A DNA stretch of 64,000 nt from CAYGDP01 sp964348665 (GCA_964348665.1 CAYGDP010000007.1:124001-188000), one strand, 5' to 3'. Shown: positions 28,421 to 36,652, counted from the first letter of the stretch. Numbers and translations are program-made. Notes: generated from the letters alone by a model not told the origin.

Positions 28421-29068
28421 ATGCTTGGTGAATGGAGCAAGAAGCCGGGAATGATGATCGCCGTGGTGGCGGTGTTGGCGCTGATCCTGATCTCGTTTTT
28501 CTGGAGTTCATCTCCGGAGTCGGCGGACGATCAGTTTGAGCGCGCGATCCATGAGTCGGCGGGGTTCGTCGCCGCGGAAGAAGCGGCAAAGGTGCTCGGC
28601 GAATCCGGCGGCAGCGTGGCGCTGGTCTTGCCGCCGTATGGCTCGGAAGAGCGGTTTCCCGGGTCATTAGCCGAGATTTACAAAAACGGATTTGAGAAAG
28701 GAGTTGGGAAAATATCTAAACTGCGCGTCCTGGGTCATTGGGCGGCCAACCCCAAGCGGGCGATCTGGTTCCGATTCGAGCAGTTTGCAGAAGCACGCGA
28801 GAAATATCCGGCGGCAGATCTGCTTGTTGTTTTTTGGAGTCTCCCGCAATCGGCTCCCGAAGAAGAAATCAAGTGGCGTTCGGTCGTTCTTCCGAAGATG
28901 ATCGTGATCGAAACCCGGCAAGAAGAGACCGCGAATTCCAAGTGGCTGGAGAGGGGGTTCGTTCAACGGGTTTTGTGGTTCAACGGAAAAACCGAACTGC
29001 CGGAAAAGAAACCGAAGGATCCGCACGAGATATTTTCGCAGTATTTCAAAATTATCGGCCCGCGTTGA
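28421..29068 (+). CDS. Single-TM anchored protein, pseudopilin-associated family, member 1
   Basis: 215 residues, ATG at 28421 with GAAAGGA upstream. One helix near the N-terminus (about 11-28, MMIAVVAVLALILISFFW) would leave about 185 residues outside. Family words shared with members at 30116, 35972 and 60876: AAEEAAKVLG, GSVALVLPPYGSE, LRVLGHW, AREKYPAADLLVVFWSLP, LPKMIVIE and KKPKDPHEIFSQYFK. Alternating beta/alpha spacing suggests a Rossmann-like or periplasmic-binding-like half domain. No known family recognised. Convergent with the pseudopilin gene at 29926, 18 bp between stops; the secreted duplicated protein lies 14 bp upstream. Confidence 0.75.
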   Translation: MLGEWSKKPGMMIAVVAVLALILISFFWSSSPESADDQFERAIHESAGFVAAEEAAKVLGESGGSVALVLPPYGSEERFPGSLAEIYKNGFEKGVGKISKLRVLGHWAANPKRAIWFRFEQFAEAREKYPAADLLVVFWSLPQSAPEEEIKWRSVVLPKMIVIETRQEETANSKWLERGFVQRVLWFNGKTELPEKKPKDPHEIFSQYFKIIGPR

Positions 29069-29086
29069 AGCCGAATCGACAAGCGG

Positions 29087-29926
29087 TCAATTGATCGGCG
29101 CCGTCGGAGGCGTCCAAGCAACATCGGACGCACCACTTCCCGTGGTGTCATCCGATCCCCATCCTTTACAATTCGCGATGTCGTAATCCAAAGTGCCAAC
29201 GGTTGTGGAAGACCCTTTCTTTGCCCAACTCACGTGTCCGTCACAATAAAGCGAATGGGCGCCGCCATGGTGACGATTGGTAACGGTATTGCCGTTACAA
29301 CCCATGGCTCGGTCGAAATTGCTGTGGCTGGCGGTCTCCAAGAGAAGGTACGTTTCGGGGGAATGCGCAATCATCGTGACTTTGATCGGCCCTGAATACC
29401 CGCCGTAATTGGTCGGGCTGGTAACATTCGCATTCATATCGTACGAAACGGGGTACTGCTTGGCGGTCTTATCCAAAGGACAGGTATAAACGCTCTCATA
29501 GCAAGGACGATTGCTGGGGTTGGCGTAGTCGCCCAAGGCGCTCCATCTCGTTGGATCGGGATCCGACCGGGGAGAACAGGACGTTGACGTTGGCGTGTGG
29601 GAAACGCATGAGCTCGCTGTCGGCGCCGTTCCGGCCTCGGGAAGAACTCGAACCCAATCCATCGTCCTCAAATCGCAACTGTCATTGGCCATGCTGGGAT
29701 AATACCCATAATCAGTTCCATACGTTCGGAAAGCGATTCCCAATTGGCGGAGGTTGCTCGTGCAAACCACATCCAGGGCGCGTTGTTTGGCGGAGCGGAG
29801 CGCCGGCAGGAGGATCCGCGCCAAGAGCATGATGATGGCAATCACCACAAGCAATTCGATCAGGGTGAACGCGCGCCGCCGTTGGTGCGCCAGGTTTCCC
29901 CCTACGTTTGCTGAATAGTTTGTCAT
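29087..29926 (-). CDS. Pseudopilin-like protein (prepilin N-terminus, H-x9-DG-type C-terminus), pair 1
   Basis: 279 residues from the ATG at 29926. A prepilin peptidase site and type IV pilin helix are explicit: RRRAFTLIELLVVIAII, with Glu at +5. The CTSNLRQLGIAFRTYGTDYG segment is typical of the short PVC pseudopilins. Near the C-terminus RHHGGAHSLYCDGHVSW gives the H-x9-DG-type motif, followed by DIANCKGWG. Such proteins are processed by a PilD-like peptidase and sit in the inner membrane or in a short pseudopilus. Convergent partner of the single-TM gene at 28421. Site 2 of the shared motif lies 51 bp upstream. Confidence 0.88.
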   Translation of the reverse strand: MTNYSANVGGNLAHQRRRAFTLIELLVVIAIIMLLARILLPALRSAKQRALDVVCTSNLRQLGIAFRTYGTDYGYYPSMANDSCDLRTMDWVRVLPEAGTAPTASSCVSHTPTSTSCSPRSDPDPTRWSALGDYANPSNRPCYESVYTCPLDKTAKQYPVSYDMNANVTSPTNYGGYSGPIKVTMIAHSPETYLLLETASHSNFDRAMGCNGNTVTNRHHGGAHSLYCDGHVSWAKKGSSTTVGTLDYDIANCKGWGSDDTTGSGASDVAWTPPTAPIN

Positions 29927-29962
29927 AATTCGCCCCGAAATATAATCCGACTCCACAATAGG

Positions 29963-29991
29963 GCAAACGGGTGTTTACTAAACCCGTTGCG
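29963..29991 (+). promoter_or_regulatory. Shared operator-like motif, site 2, within a larger inverted repeat
   Basis: CTAAACCCGTTGCG at 29978-29991, followed by TGAAA. With the left part GCAAACGGGTGTTTA (29963-29977) it makes an imperfect inverted repeat, as expected for a dimeric LacI-type regulator. It is 51 bp from the pseudopilin start. Confidence 0.6.
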
Positions 29992-30051
29992 TGAAATTCA
30001 TTCGTTGCAGCGAGCTTTTGCGCCGCAAAGGGTCGTTGTTGCTCTGACTCA

Positions 30052-30065
30052 CTCAACGAATTGAG
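30052..30065. promoter_or_regulatory. Palindrome CTCAACGAATTGAG upstream of member 2
   Basis: CTCAA and TTGAG arms flank CGAA; the half CTCAACG matches the reverse complement of the shared motif's CGTTGAG. It lies 50 bp before the ATG at 30116, in the divergent interval between pairs 1 and 2. Confidence 0.45.
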
Positions 30066-30115
30066 CCTCGAGAAAGCTTGCATCGGCTAGGTAAAATCGC
30101 TAGAAAATACGCCCT

Positions 30116-30784
30116 ATGGCAGGAGACTGGCGCAAATCGCCCATCGCCCAAATCGCACTCATTGTCGTCATCGTTTTGATGGCGGGATCGTTTTTAGTCC
30201 GCTGCAAATCCAAGGATAGTGATGCCGAGGAGGAAGATTTTGGGCGCCGCATCACCCTGTCGGTCGGTGCCGCTGCGGCTGACGAATCGGCGCGGGTGCT
30301 CGGCGCCAATGGCGGGAAAGCCGCTCTGATTCTCCCGCCTTATGGGACTGAAGACATGTTTCCCGGTTCTCGAGCGCAGATTTTTCGCGAGGGCTTCGAC
30401 CTAGGGGCAGCCAAGCATCCATCCCTCAAAGTGTTGGGGCACTTCACTCCACCCGGGGAAGGTCACTCGGATTTTTCCCTGGCGCTGTTTCAGGAAGCAC
30501 GCGAAAAATATCCCGAGGCGGAGCTATTCGTCTCCTTCTGGGGCGTTCCCAATTTGAAGACAACTCCACTCCAACAGTGGCAGGCAGCCTCCTTGCCAAA
30601 ACTTGTGATCGTCGAATCGCGCGCAGAACTCTTGGATGCGGCCCAATCGGTGATTCAGTCGGGCATGGCGCAGTCGGTAATTTTGTCAAAGGGGGATGCC
30701 CAATATCCCGAGACGAAACCGACGGACTCGCAGGAGATTTTCAATCTCTTCTACCAGGTTCTTCCGGCGCGAAACACTCCGTAG
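30116..30784 (+). CDS. Single-TM anchored protein, pseudopilin-associated family, member 2
   Basis: 222 residues. A short cytoplasmic start (MAGDWRKSP) leads to one helix (about 10-28, IAQIALIVVIVLMAGSFLV). The outer part shares ADESARVLG, GGKAALILPPYGTE, LKVLGHF, AREKYPEAELFVSFWGVP, LPKLVIVESR and KPTDSQEIFNLFYQ with the other members. It is the closest relative of member 1. The stop is 3 bp from the stop of the convergent pseudopilin at 31549. Function not known. Confidence 0.75.
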   Translation: MAGDWRKSPIAQIALIVVIVLMAGSFLVRCKSKDSDAEEEDFGRRITLSVGAAAADESARVLGANGGKAALILPPYGTEDMFPGSRAQIFREGFDLGAAKHPSLKVLGHFTPPGEGHSDFSLALFQEAREKYPEAELFVSFWGVPNLKTTPLQQWQAASLPKLVIVESRAELLDAAQSVIQSGMAQSVILSKGDAQYPETKPTDSQEIFNLFYQVLPARNTP

Positions 30785-30787
30785 ATT

Positions 30788-31549
30788 TTATCGCACTGTA
30801 GCCGGGGCAAAAGGAACCACGAGCGGCTTCTGTCCTCTGCAATTGATCAGGTCGTAGTTGATCGTTCCGGAAGGCGGACTGGTGGTTGGACCGGTTCGAT
30901 TCCACTGCACGTGTCCGTCGCAGAAGAGGGAGTGAGCGCCGCCAAAGTGACGCTGGGGCACCAGAGTAGACCCATTGCATTGAAGAGCTCCGCCGGGAAA
31001 CGGGTCGGGGTCGAGGGCTTCATATAAGATATACGTTTCGGATGGTTGATCCACATATTCAGCCTTTAGATTACCGCAAACGGCATTGAAATCCGTTGGG
31101 TCGCTCAACCACCCATTCATAACGTATGCAACTTGCATGGCAGCAGTGTTGGGCGCCAACATAGGGCACCAGAAGACGGTCTTTCGACAGGGGCGGTTGC
31201 TCGGATTGGCGTATGAGCCGAGAGCGGACACCTGTGCCGAGGGCGCGCCTTTCGGTCCGCAATACTGCGGGTACCCCGTCGCGGTCACTCGACGCACCCA
31301 TTCGGTATGGCCTCTCAACGATCCGGTGGAGACGCTTGGATAATGGTCATAATCGTGAATGTAAAGGTCGAATGCGACTCCAATCTGCTTCAGGTTGCTC
31401 ACGCAGACCGCCGCCTTAGCCCTGGCTCGAGCGCCTTGAATCGCCGGCAATAACATCCGCGCCAATAGCATAATCACGGCGATGACCACCAACAACTCAA
31501 CCAAAGTAAATCCGGCTCCTGCCAACCCATTCCGACGAAAAGATTTCAT
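30788..31549 (-). CDS. Pseudopilin-like protein, pair 2
   Basis: 253 residues. Prepilin motif GAGFTLVELLVVIAVIM, then CVSNLKQIGVAFDLYIHDYD, cysteine-bearing GPKGAPSAQVSALGSYANPS and the C-terminal RHFGGAHSLFCDGHVQW with YDLINCRG. It resembles the pair 1 protein throughout. It lies downstream of the FAD oxidoreductase at 31626 on the same strand across 76 bp, which hold a perfect palindrome and site 3 of the shared motif, so it probably has its own regulated promoter. Confidence 0.88.
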   Translation of the reverse strand: MKSFRRNGLAGAGFTLVELLVVIAVIMLLARMLLPAIQGARARAKAAVCVSNLKQIGVAFDLYIHDYDHYPSVSTGSLRGHTEWVRRVTATGYPQYCGPKGAPSAQVSALGSYANPSNRPCRKTVFWCPMLAPNTAAMQVAYVMNGWLSDPTDFNAVCGNLKAEYVDQPSETYILYEALDPDPFPGGALQCNGSTLVPQRHFGGAHSLFCDGHVQWNRTGPTTSPPSGTINYDLINCRGQKPLVVPFAPATVR

Positions 31550-31573
31550 AACGCAGAAAATCTAACCCGTCCG

Positions 31574-31588
31574 CTTGGCAAAGCCAAG
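31574..31588. promoter_or_regulatory. Perfect palindrome CTTGGCAAAGCCAAG upstream of pseudopilin 2
   Basis: CTTGGC and GCCAAG arms around AAA, without a T run, about 25 bp before the pseudopilin start at 31549. The position suits an operator better than a terminator. A related palindrome lies at 34646. Confidence 0.5.
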
Positions 31589-31597
31589 CCCAAGTTG

Positions 31598-31611
31598 CTA
31601 AACTCGTTGAG
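31598..31611 (+). promoter_or_regulatory. Shared operator-like motif, site 3
   Basis: CTAAACTCGTTGAG, preceded by GTTG and followed by TCAA, 48 bp upstream of the pseudopilin start at 31549 and just past the stop of the FAD oxidoreductase at 31626. Confidence 0.6.
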
Positions 31612-31625
31612 TCAATAATGACAGG

Positions 31626-33704
31626 TCAAGGCCTTAAAATGAATTGCACGGCATCGGCGATGACGTGGCCGTCGGTGCCGTCCGTCCGGATTTCAACCCA
31701 CGCGGAATCGGTGGCCAACTCATAAACGCCAAGGGCAACTCCGCCGCCTTCCGGCGAAAGACGCTGGTTGACTTTCAAGGTCTCTTCACCTTTTGCAGTG
31801 CGAACGACGACCGGAACATTGGTCGCACGGTTTCCTTCCGCGGTATAGAGAAGGCGAACTTCATACCGGCCATCTTTCTGCAGTTTGGGGGTGAATCGAA
31901 CTGTTTTTTTGCCCTTCTCGGTATTGTCATCATGAAGATAGCCATCCCCTATGAATGGCAACCGCGCGGCGGACACTTTCCAATCGCCTGTCTTCGCGGC
32001 ATGAACGTCGTCCACCACGACACCTTCCAGTTTCAACGGCGCTGTTGTTCCCATCGGGCGCACCGCCGAGGACGTTTTCCATTCCAGTACTTGTCCGTCT
32101 ACCAGGAGGCGCGCTTTGAGTTTGGAATAGTCGAGGTCTTGAACGGAAATTTTTTCATCGATCGCCATTACCGCGGCGGTAGCAGCGGATTGGCCGAGAA
32201 TCATGAAGACCGGCTCCATCCGGATCGAGCCGTAGGCGATGTGGGAACTCGAAATGCAGACGGGGACAAAGAGGTTGGTCGCCTGATTGGACTTCGGCAC
32301 GAGGGAGTTGTAATCAATTTGATACGGGCCAGAGGGGCTGACACCAATGTCGCCCTCATTCTGCACGGTTTTGTCGGGGGTAATGTATCGTTGGACATTG
32401 TGCGAATCCATCGTATAGGACCCCATGCCAACTGGTTTGGGCGGCAAACGCTTGAGCAAACAATCTTGCTCGGTCATGACATAATCCGAGATCATCCGGC
32501 GCGCTTCGCGGATGTAAAGCTGATGCGACCAGTTGCCATTGTCGGTGAACTCGTCCTTCGGCAATCCCCATTGGCTCATCTTCGACCGGACATCCTCCGG
32601 CACGCGCGAATCATTGGCGAGGAAATACATCAACCCTTTCTGATACGTCTCGTGTTCTTTGATAATCCGCTCGCGCGTGGCGTAGTCGCCGTCCGGATAC
32701 GCGTAATTCATCCCAATGTTGTCGGTACTGAATGGGCCGTGGTTGTTGGTGTCGGTCTTATGATTGGGGATCGGGTCGAACTTGCCGAACGTCTCCCGCC
32801 AGCCTGTTTCGAACACGCGCAACAATAACTCGTACTGTTTGGGATCGTAACCGTCCGGCTTGGGGAACGGCACGCGATTCTCGGGCACGTCCGTCAAACA
32901 CATCCGAAAACAATACGCCTGAATGCGGTGATCTCCCTCGCCTTTCTCCCCCGGCGGGTCCGCGCTGACGCGCGGCAAAACACCGCTGGCCGGATCTCCC
33001 GGCACACGAAAGGGACTGACCGGTTTTTTGAACCAGTGACCATGATGTAGCACACCAACTTGGATTCCATTCCACGTCTCACCGTACACGCGATTCGCTT
33101 CTCGACCCACATGATAACTCACCCCTACTTTCGCCATCAAATCGCCCTCGTACGTGGCGTCGATGAACATCTTGGCGCGGAAAACCATCCCTGATTCCAT
33201 CACGATTTCGGTGATGCGCGCCCCGTTTTTCTTGACGCCGTTTTTCAAGTCCAACCGTTCGCTCTTGTACGCGCGCACTTTCGCTTCGCCAATCATTTCC
33301 TCGAAAACCTTCTCCGCGGCGTGCGGCTCGAAAATCCACATCGTCCGTTGCTCGCCGTCGATCGCAGGAGTTCCTTGTCCTTTGTTGCCATATTCCTCGC
33401 GCTTCTGCCATTTCCACGAGGCGGGATCCTGATAATGTTTCCAAATCCGATGATAAAACTCCCGCGTCAACCCGCCGATGACTCCCTTGTTGCCAGTGTC
33501 CGTAAACCCCAGCCCCCCGCTGCTCAATCCGCCAAGATGTTTGTCGGGTGCGACGATCACCGCCGTCTTGCCCATCCGCTTGGCCTGCACCGCCGCGACC
33601 ACGCCGGCCGATGTGCCGCCATAGACACAAACATCAGTTTCGATGACCTCCGCATGAGCATGTGCAATCAACAGGGCTATCAGTAGGTATGCGGCGCGTT
33701 TCAT
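31626..33704 (-). CDS. Exported FAD-dependent oxidoreductase with golvesin-like C-terminus (3)
   Basis: 692 residues with a signal peptide (KRAAYLLIALLIAHAHAE). FAD motif DVCVYGGTSAGVVAAVQAKR, GGLSSGGLGFTDTGNKG, FIDATYEGDLMAKVGVSYHVG, RRMISDYVMTEQDC and SSSHIAYGSIRMEPVFMILG. It is a clear paralogue of the protein at 21519, with an extra segment around 90-130 (HYQDPASWKWQKREEYGNKG). The golvesin-like tail (DGYLHDDNTEKG...YEVRLLYTAEGNRATNVPV) ends in DGHVIADAVQF, nearly the same ending as the first protein (DGHVIADGVQF). The role on an extracellular substrate is inferred. Confidence 0.88.
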   Translation of the reverse strand: MKRAAYLLIALLIAHAHAEVIETDVCVYGGTSAGVVAAVQAKRMGKTAVIVAPDKHLGGLSSGGLGFTDTGNKGVIGGLTREFYHRIWKHYQDPASWKWQKREEYGNKGQGTPAIDGEQRTMWIFEPHAAEKVFEEMIGEAKVRAYKSERLDLKNGVKKNGARITEIVMESGMVFRAKMFIDATYEGDLMAKVGVSYHVGREANRVYGETWNGIQVGVLHHGHWFKKPVSPFRVPGDPASGVLPRVSADPPGEKGEGDHRIQAYCFRMCLTDVPENRVPFPKPDGYDPKQYELLLRVFETGWRETFGKFDPIPNHKTDTNNHGPFSTDNIGMNYAYPDGDYATRERIIKEHETYQKGLMYFLANDSRVPEDVRSKMSQWGLPKDEFTDNGNWSHQLYIREARRMISDYVMTEQDCLLKRLPPKPVGMGSYTMDSHNVQRYITPDKTVQNEGDIGVSPSGPYQIDYNSLVPKSNQATNLFVPVCISSSHIAYGSIRMEPVFMILGQSAATAAVMAIDEKISVQDLDYSKLKARLLVDGQVLEWKTSSAVRPMGTTAPLKLEGVVVDDVHAAKTGDWKVSAARLPFIGDGYLHDDNTEKGKKTVRFTPKLQKDGRYEVRLLYTAEGNRATNVPVVVRTAKGEETLKVNQRLSPEGGGVALGVYELATDSAWVEIRTDGTDGHVIADAVQFILRP

Positions 33705-33766
33705 GTTGTTTGTGAAGAATCCCGTTTTGGGGACGATGTTTGAAAGGAACCCATCTCGATTTATTT

Positions 33767-34603
33767 TTAGTAGTGCGATTCCGGCGCGGATGCTTTGAGC
33801 AACGCGCGCAATGGCACGTCCTCTTCTCTCGGCAAATAGTAACTCAAATCATAGGAACCGTCACCCAGCATTTGACGCTCCAGCGGCGTGCAACGGTCGA
33901 GAATTTCTCGCGGGTATGTCGTGTAATCCATCGGCCGCAACCATCGGTAGCCGTAGCCAAAGTAAACGCTTTTGCGCGTGAGCGGCGAGTAATTCGGCCC
34001 AACCCCGTGCCAGGTGCGGCTCTCGAAGATCACCGCCGTGCCAGGACGCACCCGCAATTCCATCGCACCATGCGGAATCGAGCTTCCGTTGATCATAGGA
34101 GGAGGACCGATGAGCCTATGACTGCCCGGGATTGCCTGGAACTGTCCACTGTCCGGCTGCGTCAGATCGGTCAGAAAATACGCGACCTTGATAAATAATC
34201 GAGGATGAGGTTCGGCGAGGTCCAACGGTGATGTGCCACCGTCACGATGAAAGCGGTTGACCAGCTTCGTTCGCGCCGTGCCAGGAGCGGATGGGGGCAC
34301 GATGATCGCGTGCGAAGTGACCAGATGAATGTTCGGCCCTAGAATCTGCCAAACCAGCGGCGCGGTCTTTGCCCAGGTAATCAACGGGCGAAATGCATCG
34401 AAATCCTCTTGGAGGATATTTCGTTTCTCGCTCTTGTCGTGCGACCCTTTTCCCAGATCGCGTCGCACACGCTCGTCAATCCGATCCACTGCCACGATCA
34501 ACCGCTCGGTCATGTCGGGGGGAAGCGCGTCTTCGACGACCAGAAACCCGTTCTGTTCGAAAAACTTTCGCTGATCCGTCGTGATGGCGATCATATCATT
34601 CAT
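33767..34603 (-). CDS. PhyH-family (phytanoyl-CoA dioxygenase-like) iron/2-oxoglutarate oxygenase
   Basis: 278 residues from the Met at 34603 (NDMIAITTDQRKFFEQNGFL, a standard family start). A double-stranded beta-helix oxygenase is shown by the HxD pair in NRFHRDGGTS, the distal iron His in SRTWHGVGPN and the co-substrate Arg in LTRKSVYFGYGYRW. PhyH proteins hydroxylate varied small molecules with Fe(II) and 2-oxoglutarate. No signal peptide, so cytoplasmic. Divergent from a LacI gene; the 83-bp interval contains a palindrome and site 4 of the shared motif, implying control by that regulator. Confidence 0.87.
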   Translation of the reverse strand: MNDMIAITTDQRKFFEQNGFLVVEDALPPDMTERLIVAVDRIDERVRRDLGKGSHDKSEKRNILQEDFDAFRPLITWAKTAPLVWQILGPNIHLVTSHAIIVPPSAPGTARTKLVNRFHRDGGTSPLDLAEPHPRLFIKVAYFLTDLTQPDSGQFQAIPGSHRLIGPPPMINGSSIPHGAMELRVRPGTAVIFESRTWHGVGPNYSPLTRKSVYFGYGYRWLRPMDYTTYPREILDRCTPLERQMLGDGSYDLSYYLPREEDVPLRALLKASAPESHY

Positions 34604-34645
34604 TTGGATCTGCCAATACCATGGAATCGATATTACTCTAACGAT

Positions 34646-34658
34646 AGCTTGCCAAGCT
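34646..34658. promoter_or_regulatory. Perfect palindrome AGCTTGCCAAGCT in the PhyH-LacI interval
   Basis: AGCTTG and CAAGCT around a single C, 42 bp upstream of the PhyH start and 28 bp upstream of the LacI start. A likely operator half of this divergent promoter; no regulator has been matched to it. Confidence 0.45.
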
Positions 34659-34673
34659 GCAAAAGGCGTGTTA

Positions 34674-34687
34674 CGAAATCCGTTGAG
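34674..34687 (+). promoter_or_regulatory. Shared operator-like motif, site 4, overlapping the LacI start codon
   Basis: CGAAATCCGTTGAG followed by TGAAA. With its left flank it reads GTGTTACGAAATCCGTTGAG, very close to the site 2 context. The last G is the first base of the LacI GTG start, a position that would let the protein repress its own gene. Confidence 0.55.
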
Positions 34688-35751
34688 TGAAACCACCATC
34701 TCATCCAACCCTTCAAACCATCGCCGACCGCGCGGGTGTGAGCCGATCCACCGTTTCACTCGCGTTACGAAATCACCCCAGCATTCCACCCGCCACCTGC
34801 CAACGAATCCAGAAGATTGCCCGCGACATCAACTATCGCCCCAACCCGCTGGTCTCCACGCTGATGTCGCATCTTCGTGCCACCAAACCCATCAAGTACA
34901 CCGAAACACTGGCATACATTACTGCTTATCCGATTCGAGACGAATGGCGGCATGTCGGTATTTTCATGAAACATTTCGAAGGAGCTTCGCAACGAGCCGC
35001 CGCCTTGGGCTATAAACTGGAAGAATTCTGGTTGCGCGAACCCGGCCTGACCGCCGCCCGTGCCAGCCGAATCCTCTGCGCGCGCGGCATCCGGGGCCTG
35101 ATTATCGCCCCGCTTCCTCACGCGCGCGGCCATTTGTCGCTGGATTGGAAACATTTTGCCACCGCCTCCATCGGGTACACCCTTTGGCAACCCAACCTCC
35201 ATCGCGCCGTCGAACATCAGTCGCACGCCATTATCCTTGCCATGCGCCAACTTAAACGCCTCGGATACCGTCGCATCGGATTGGCCGTGCCAGCGCAATA
35301 CGACCGGCGCGTGGACCACAACTGGCTCGCTGGCTATGATGTGTATCAATACAATCTTCCTCCGCAGGATCGTGTGCCAGCACTGGTCACCGATGACTGG
35401 AATCAAATTACATTCCTCCGTTGGTTTCGAAAGTATCGTCCAGATGTCATCATCGGTTTGAATTTGATCCTGATCAAGTGGCTTCGCCATGCTGGCAAAT
35501 TCACCCCCGAACACGTGGGATTTGTAAATGTGGACTCGCTCGCCAGCCCCGGCGCCGCCGCTATCGATCGAAACGGCGATTTGGTCGGCGCCGCCGCAGT
35601 GGATCTTGTGGTCGAACAACTGCATCACAACGAACTCGGTATCCCTGCCACTCCCAAGACTGTGATGGTCGAGACACGCTGGGTCGACGGCAACACCATT
35701 CGCAATCGGCGCGCAGTTGTAAAGCGAGGTAAACCGTTTCGTAAATCGTAG
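34687..35751 (+). CDS. LacI-family transcriptional regulator (A)
   Basis: 354 residues from a GTG at 34687. The helix-turn-helix is at the N-terminus (LQTIADRAGVSRSTVSLALR) with the hinge region INYRPNPLVSTLMSHLR, followed by a periplasmic-binding-like ligand domain (FEGASQRAAALGYKLEEFWL, ARGIRGLIIAPLP, LGYRRIGLAVP, FRKYRPDVIIGLN, GAAAVDLVVEQLHHNELGIP). It resembles LacI B at 37964 along the whole length, roughly half of the residues by eye. Divergent from PhyH. It is the most likely reader of the CTAAACYCGTTGAG sites. A copy of the efp 3' end follows 37 bp downstream. Confidence 0.93.
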   Translation: MKPPSHPTLQTIADRAGVSRSTVSLALRNHPSIPPATCQRIQKIARDINYRPNPLVSTLMSHLRATKPIKYTETLAYITAYPIRDEWRHVGIFMKHFEGASQRAAALGYKLEEFWLREPGLTAARASRILCARGIRGLIIAPLPHARGHLSLDWKHFATASIGYTLWQPNLHRAVEHQSHAIILAMRQLKRLGYRRIGLAVPAQYDRRVDHNWLAGYDVYQYNLPPQDRVPALVTDDWNQITFLRWFRKYRPDVIIGLNLILIKWLRHAGKFTPEHVGFVNVDSLASPGAAAIDRNGDLVGAAAVDLVVEQLHHNELGIPATPKTVMVETRWVDGNTIRNRRAVVKRGKPFRKS

Positions 35752-35788
35752 GCGAGGTTTGCATTCCTCATGCGCGACTTGTCCGCCT

Positions 35789-35864
35789 TAGGCGCGACTG
35801 ATATACGCCCCGGTGCGCGTGTCCACTTTTACGCTTTCCCCAGCGTTGATAAAGAGCGGCACGC
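35789..35864 (-). pseudogene. Duplicated 3' end of efp (fragment)
   Basis: 76 bp identical at 75 positions to the last codons of efp (39190-39265), with a stop codon still present (TAA here, TAG in efp). It encodes VPLFINAGESVKVDTRTGAY plus ISRA and nothing more. Both copies lie on the minus strand directly downstream of a LacI gene, so they are direct repeats bounding 3.4 kb. Confidence 0.9.
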
Positions 35865-35971
35865 TTTGCTAAACTAAGATGTGGCCATCCAGCAAAAAGC
35901 GGTTGAATTGGTTTACGGGTAAAATAAAACATTGCTCCACAATCAACGTGAGAAAATAGTATTGGGGATTT

Positions 35972-36652
35972 GTGCTAGCTAAATGGAGTCAGATGTGGTG
36001 GTTCAAAGTGTTAGTCGCGGCAACCATAGTTGTCGTGCTGCTTTCGTTCCTGCTTCCATCCCGGGAAGACAGCGACCAGAAGCAAATTAACAGCGCTGCA
36101 AGACAGATTGCCATGACCATTGGCACGGTCGCAGCGGAAGAAACCGTAAAATTGCTGGGTGGATCGAATGGAAAGGTTGCCGTGCTAATTCCGCTCTATG
36201 GAGCTGAGGCGGAATTCTCCAAGAGCGACGGACCTTTGTTGCTTCGGTCGTTCGAGAAGAGGGTCAAAGGCAAGGCAACGTTTCTGGGTCACTACAAAGT
36301 GCAGCGTCAGCCGGAGCCGGTGAATTGGCCAGTCGCATTACAAACTGTGCGCGAAAAATTTCCTGATGCGCACGTCTTGGTTAGTTTCGTGGGTTTGCCA
36401 CTCTTGGACCAAGGTCATTTATCGCAATGGCACATGTCGTCACCACCCAAGATCATTGCGGTAGAAGTCCGCGACCAGTTGGTTATGTCCGATAGACTAC
36501 GCCCATTGCAAGTGGAGCAAGCCCAAAGGTTTTTTTTGATGGGTTGCGGCGACGTCTTGTTACTGCGTGAAGGAGATATGACTCTGGGAATTTCCGAAAA
36601 GAAATCGCCACGGGAGTTGTTCGACCGATGGTTCAAGATCTACGCTCGATAA
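35972..36652 (+). CDS. Single-TM anchored protein, pseudopilin-associated family, member 3
   Basis: 226 residues from a GTG at 35972; the ATG at 35993 is an alternative. One helix (about 11-28, FKVLVAATIVVVLLSFLL) is followed by the family words AAEETVKLLG, GKVAVLIPLYGAE, FLGHYK, REKFPDAHVLVSFVGLP, PPKIIAVEVR and KKSPRELFDRWFK. It is convergent with the pseudopilin at 37899, but an IS5-type remnant separates them by 479 bp. A partial TTGCTAAACT word at 35866 resembles the shared motif about 100 bp upstream. Confidence 0.75.
   Translation: MLAKWSQMWWFKVLVAATIVVVLLSFLLPSREDSDQKQINSAARQIAMTIGTVAAEETVKLLGGSNGKVAVLIPLYGAEAEFSKSDGPLLLRSFEKRVKGKATFLGHYKVQRQPEPVNWPVALQTVREKFPDAHVLVSFVGLPLLDQGHLSQWHMSSPPKIIAVEVRDQLVMSDRLRPLQVEQAQRFFLMGCGDVLLLREGDMTLGISEKKSPRELFDRWFKIYAR

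Noticed and set aside
31644..32828. 394-codon plus-strand open frame opposite FAD oxidoreductase 3
   Set aside because: Shadow frame; the minus strand has FAD, signal-peptide and golvesin motifs.
25890..34687. Idea that CTAAACYCGTTGAG is a promoter (-35/-10 or ECF type)
   Set aside because: Its orientation relative to the downstream gene is not constant, while distance is; an operator explains this better, though a promoter role is not excluded.
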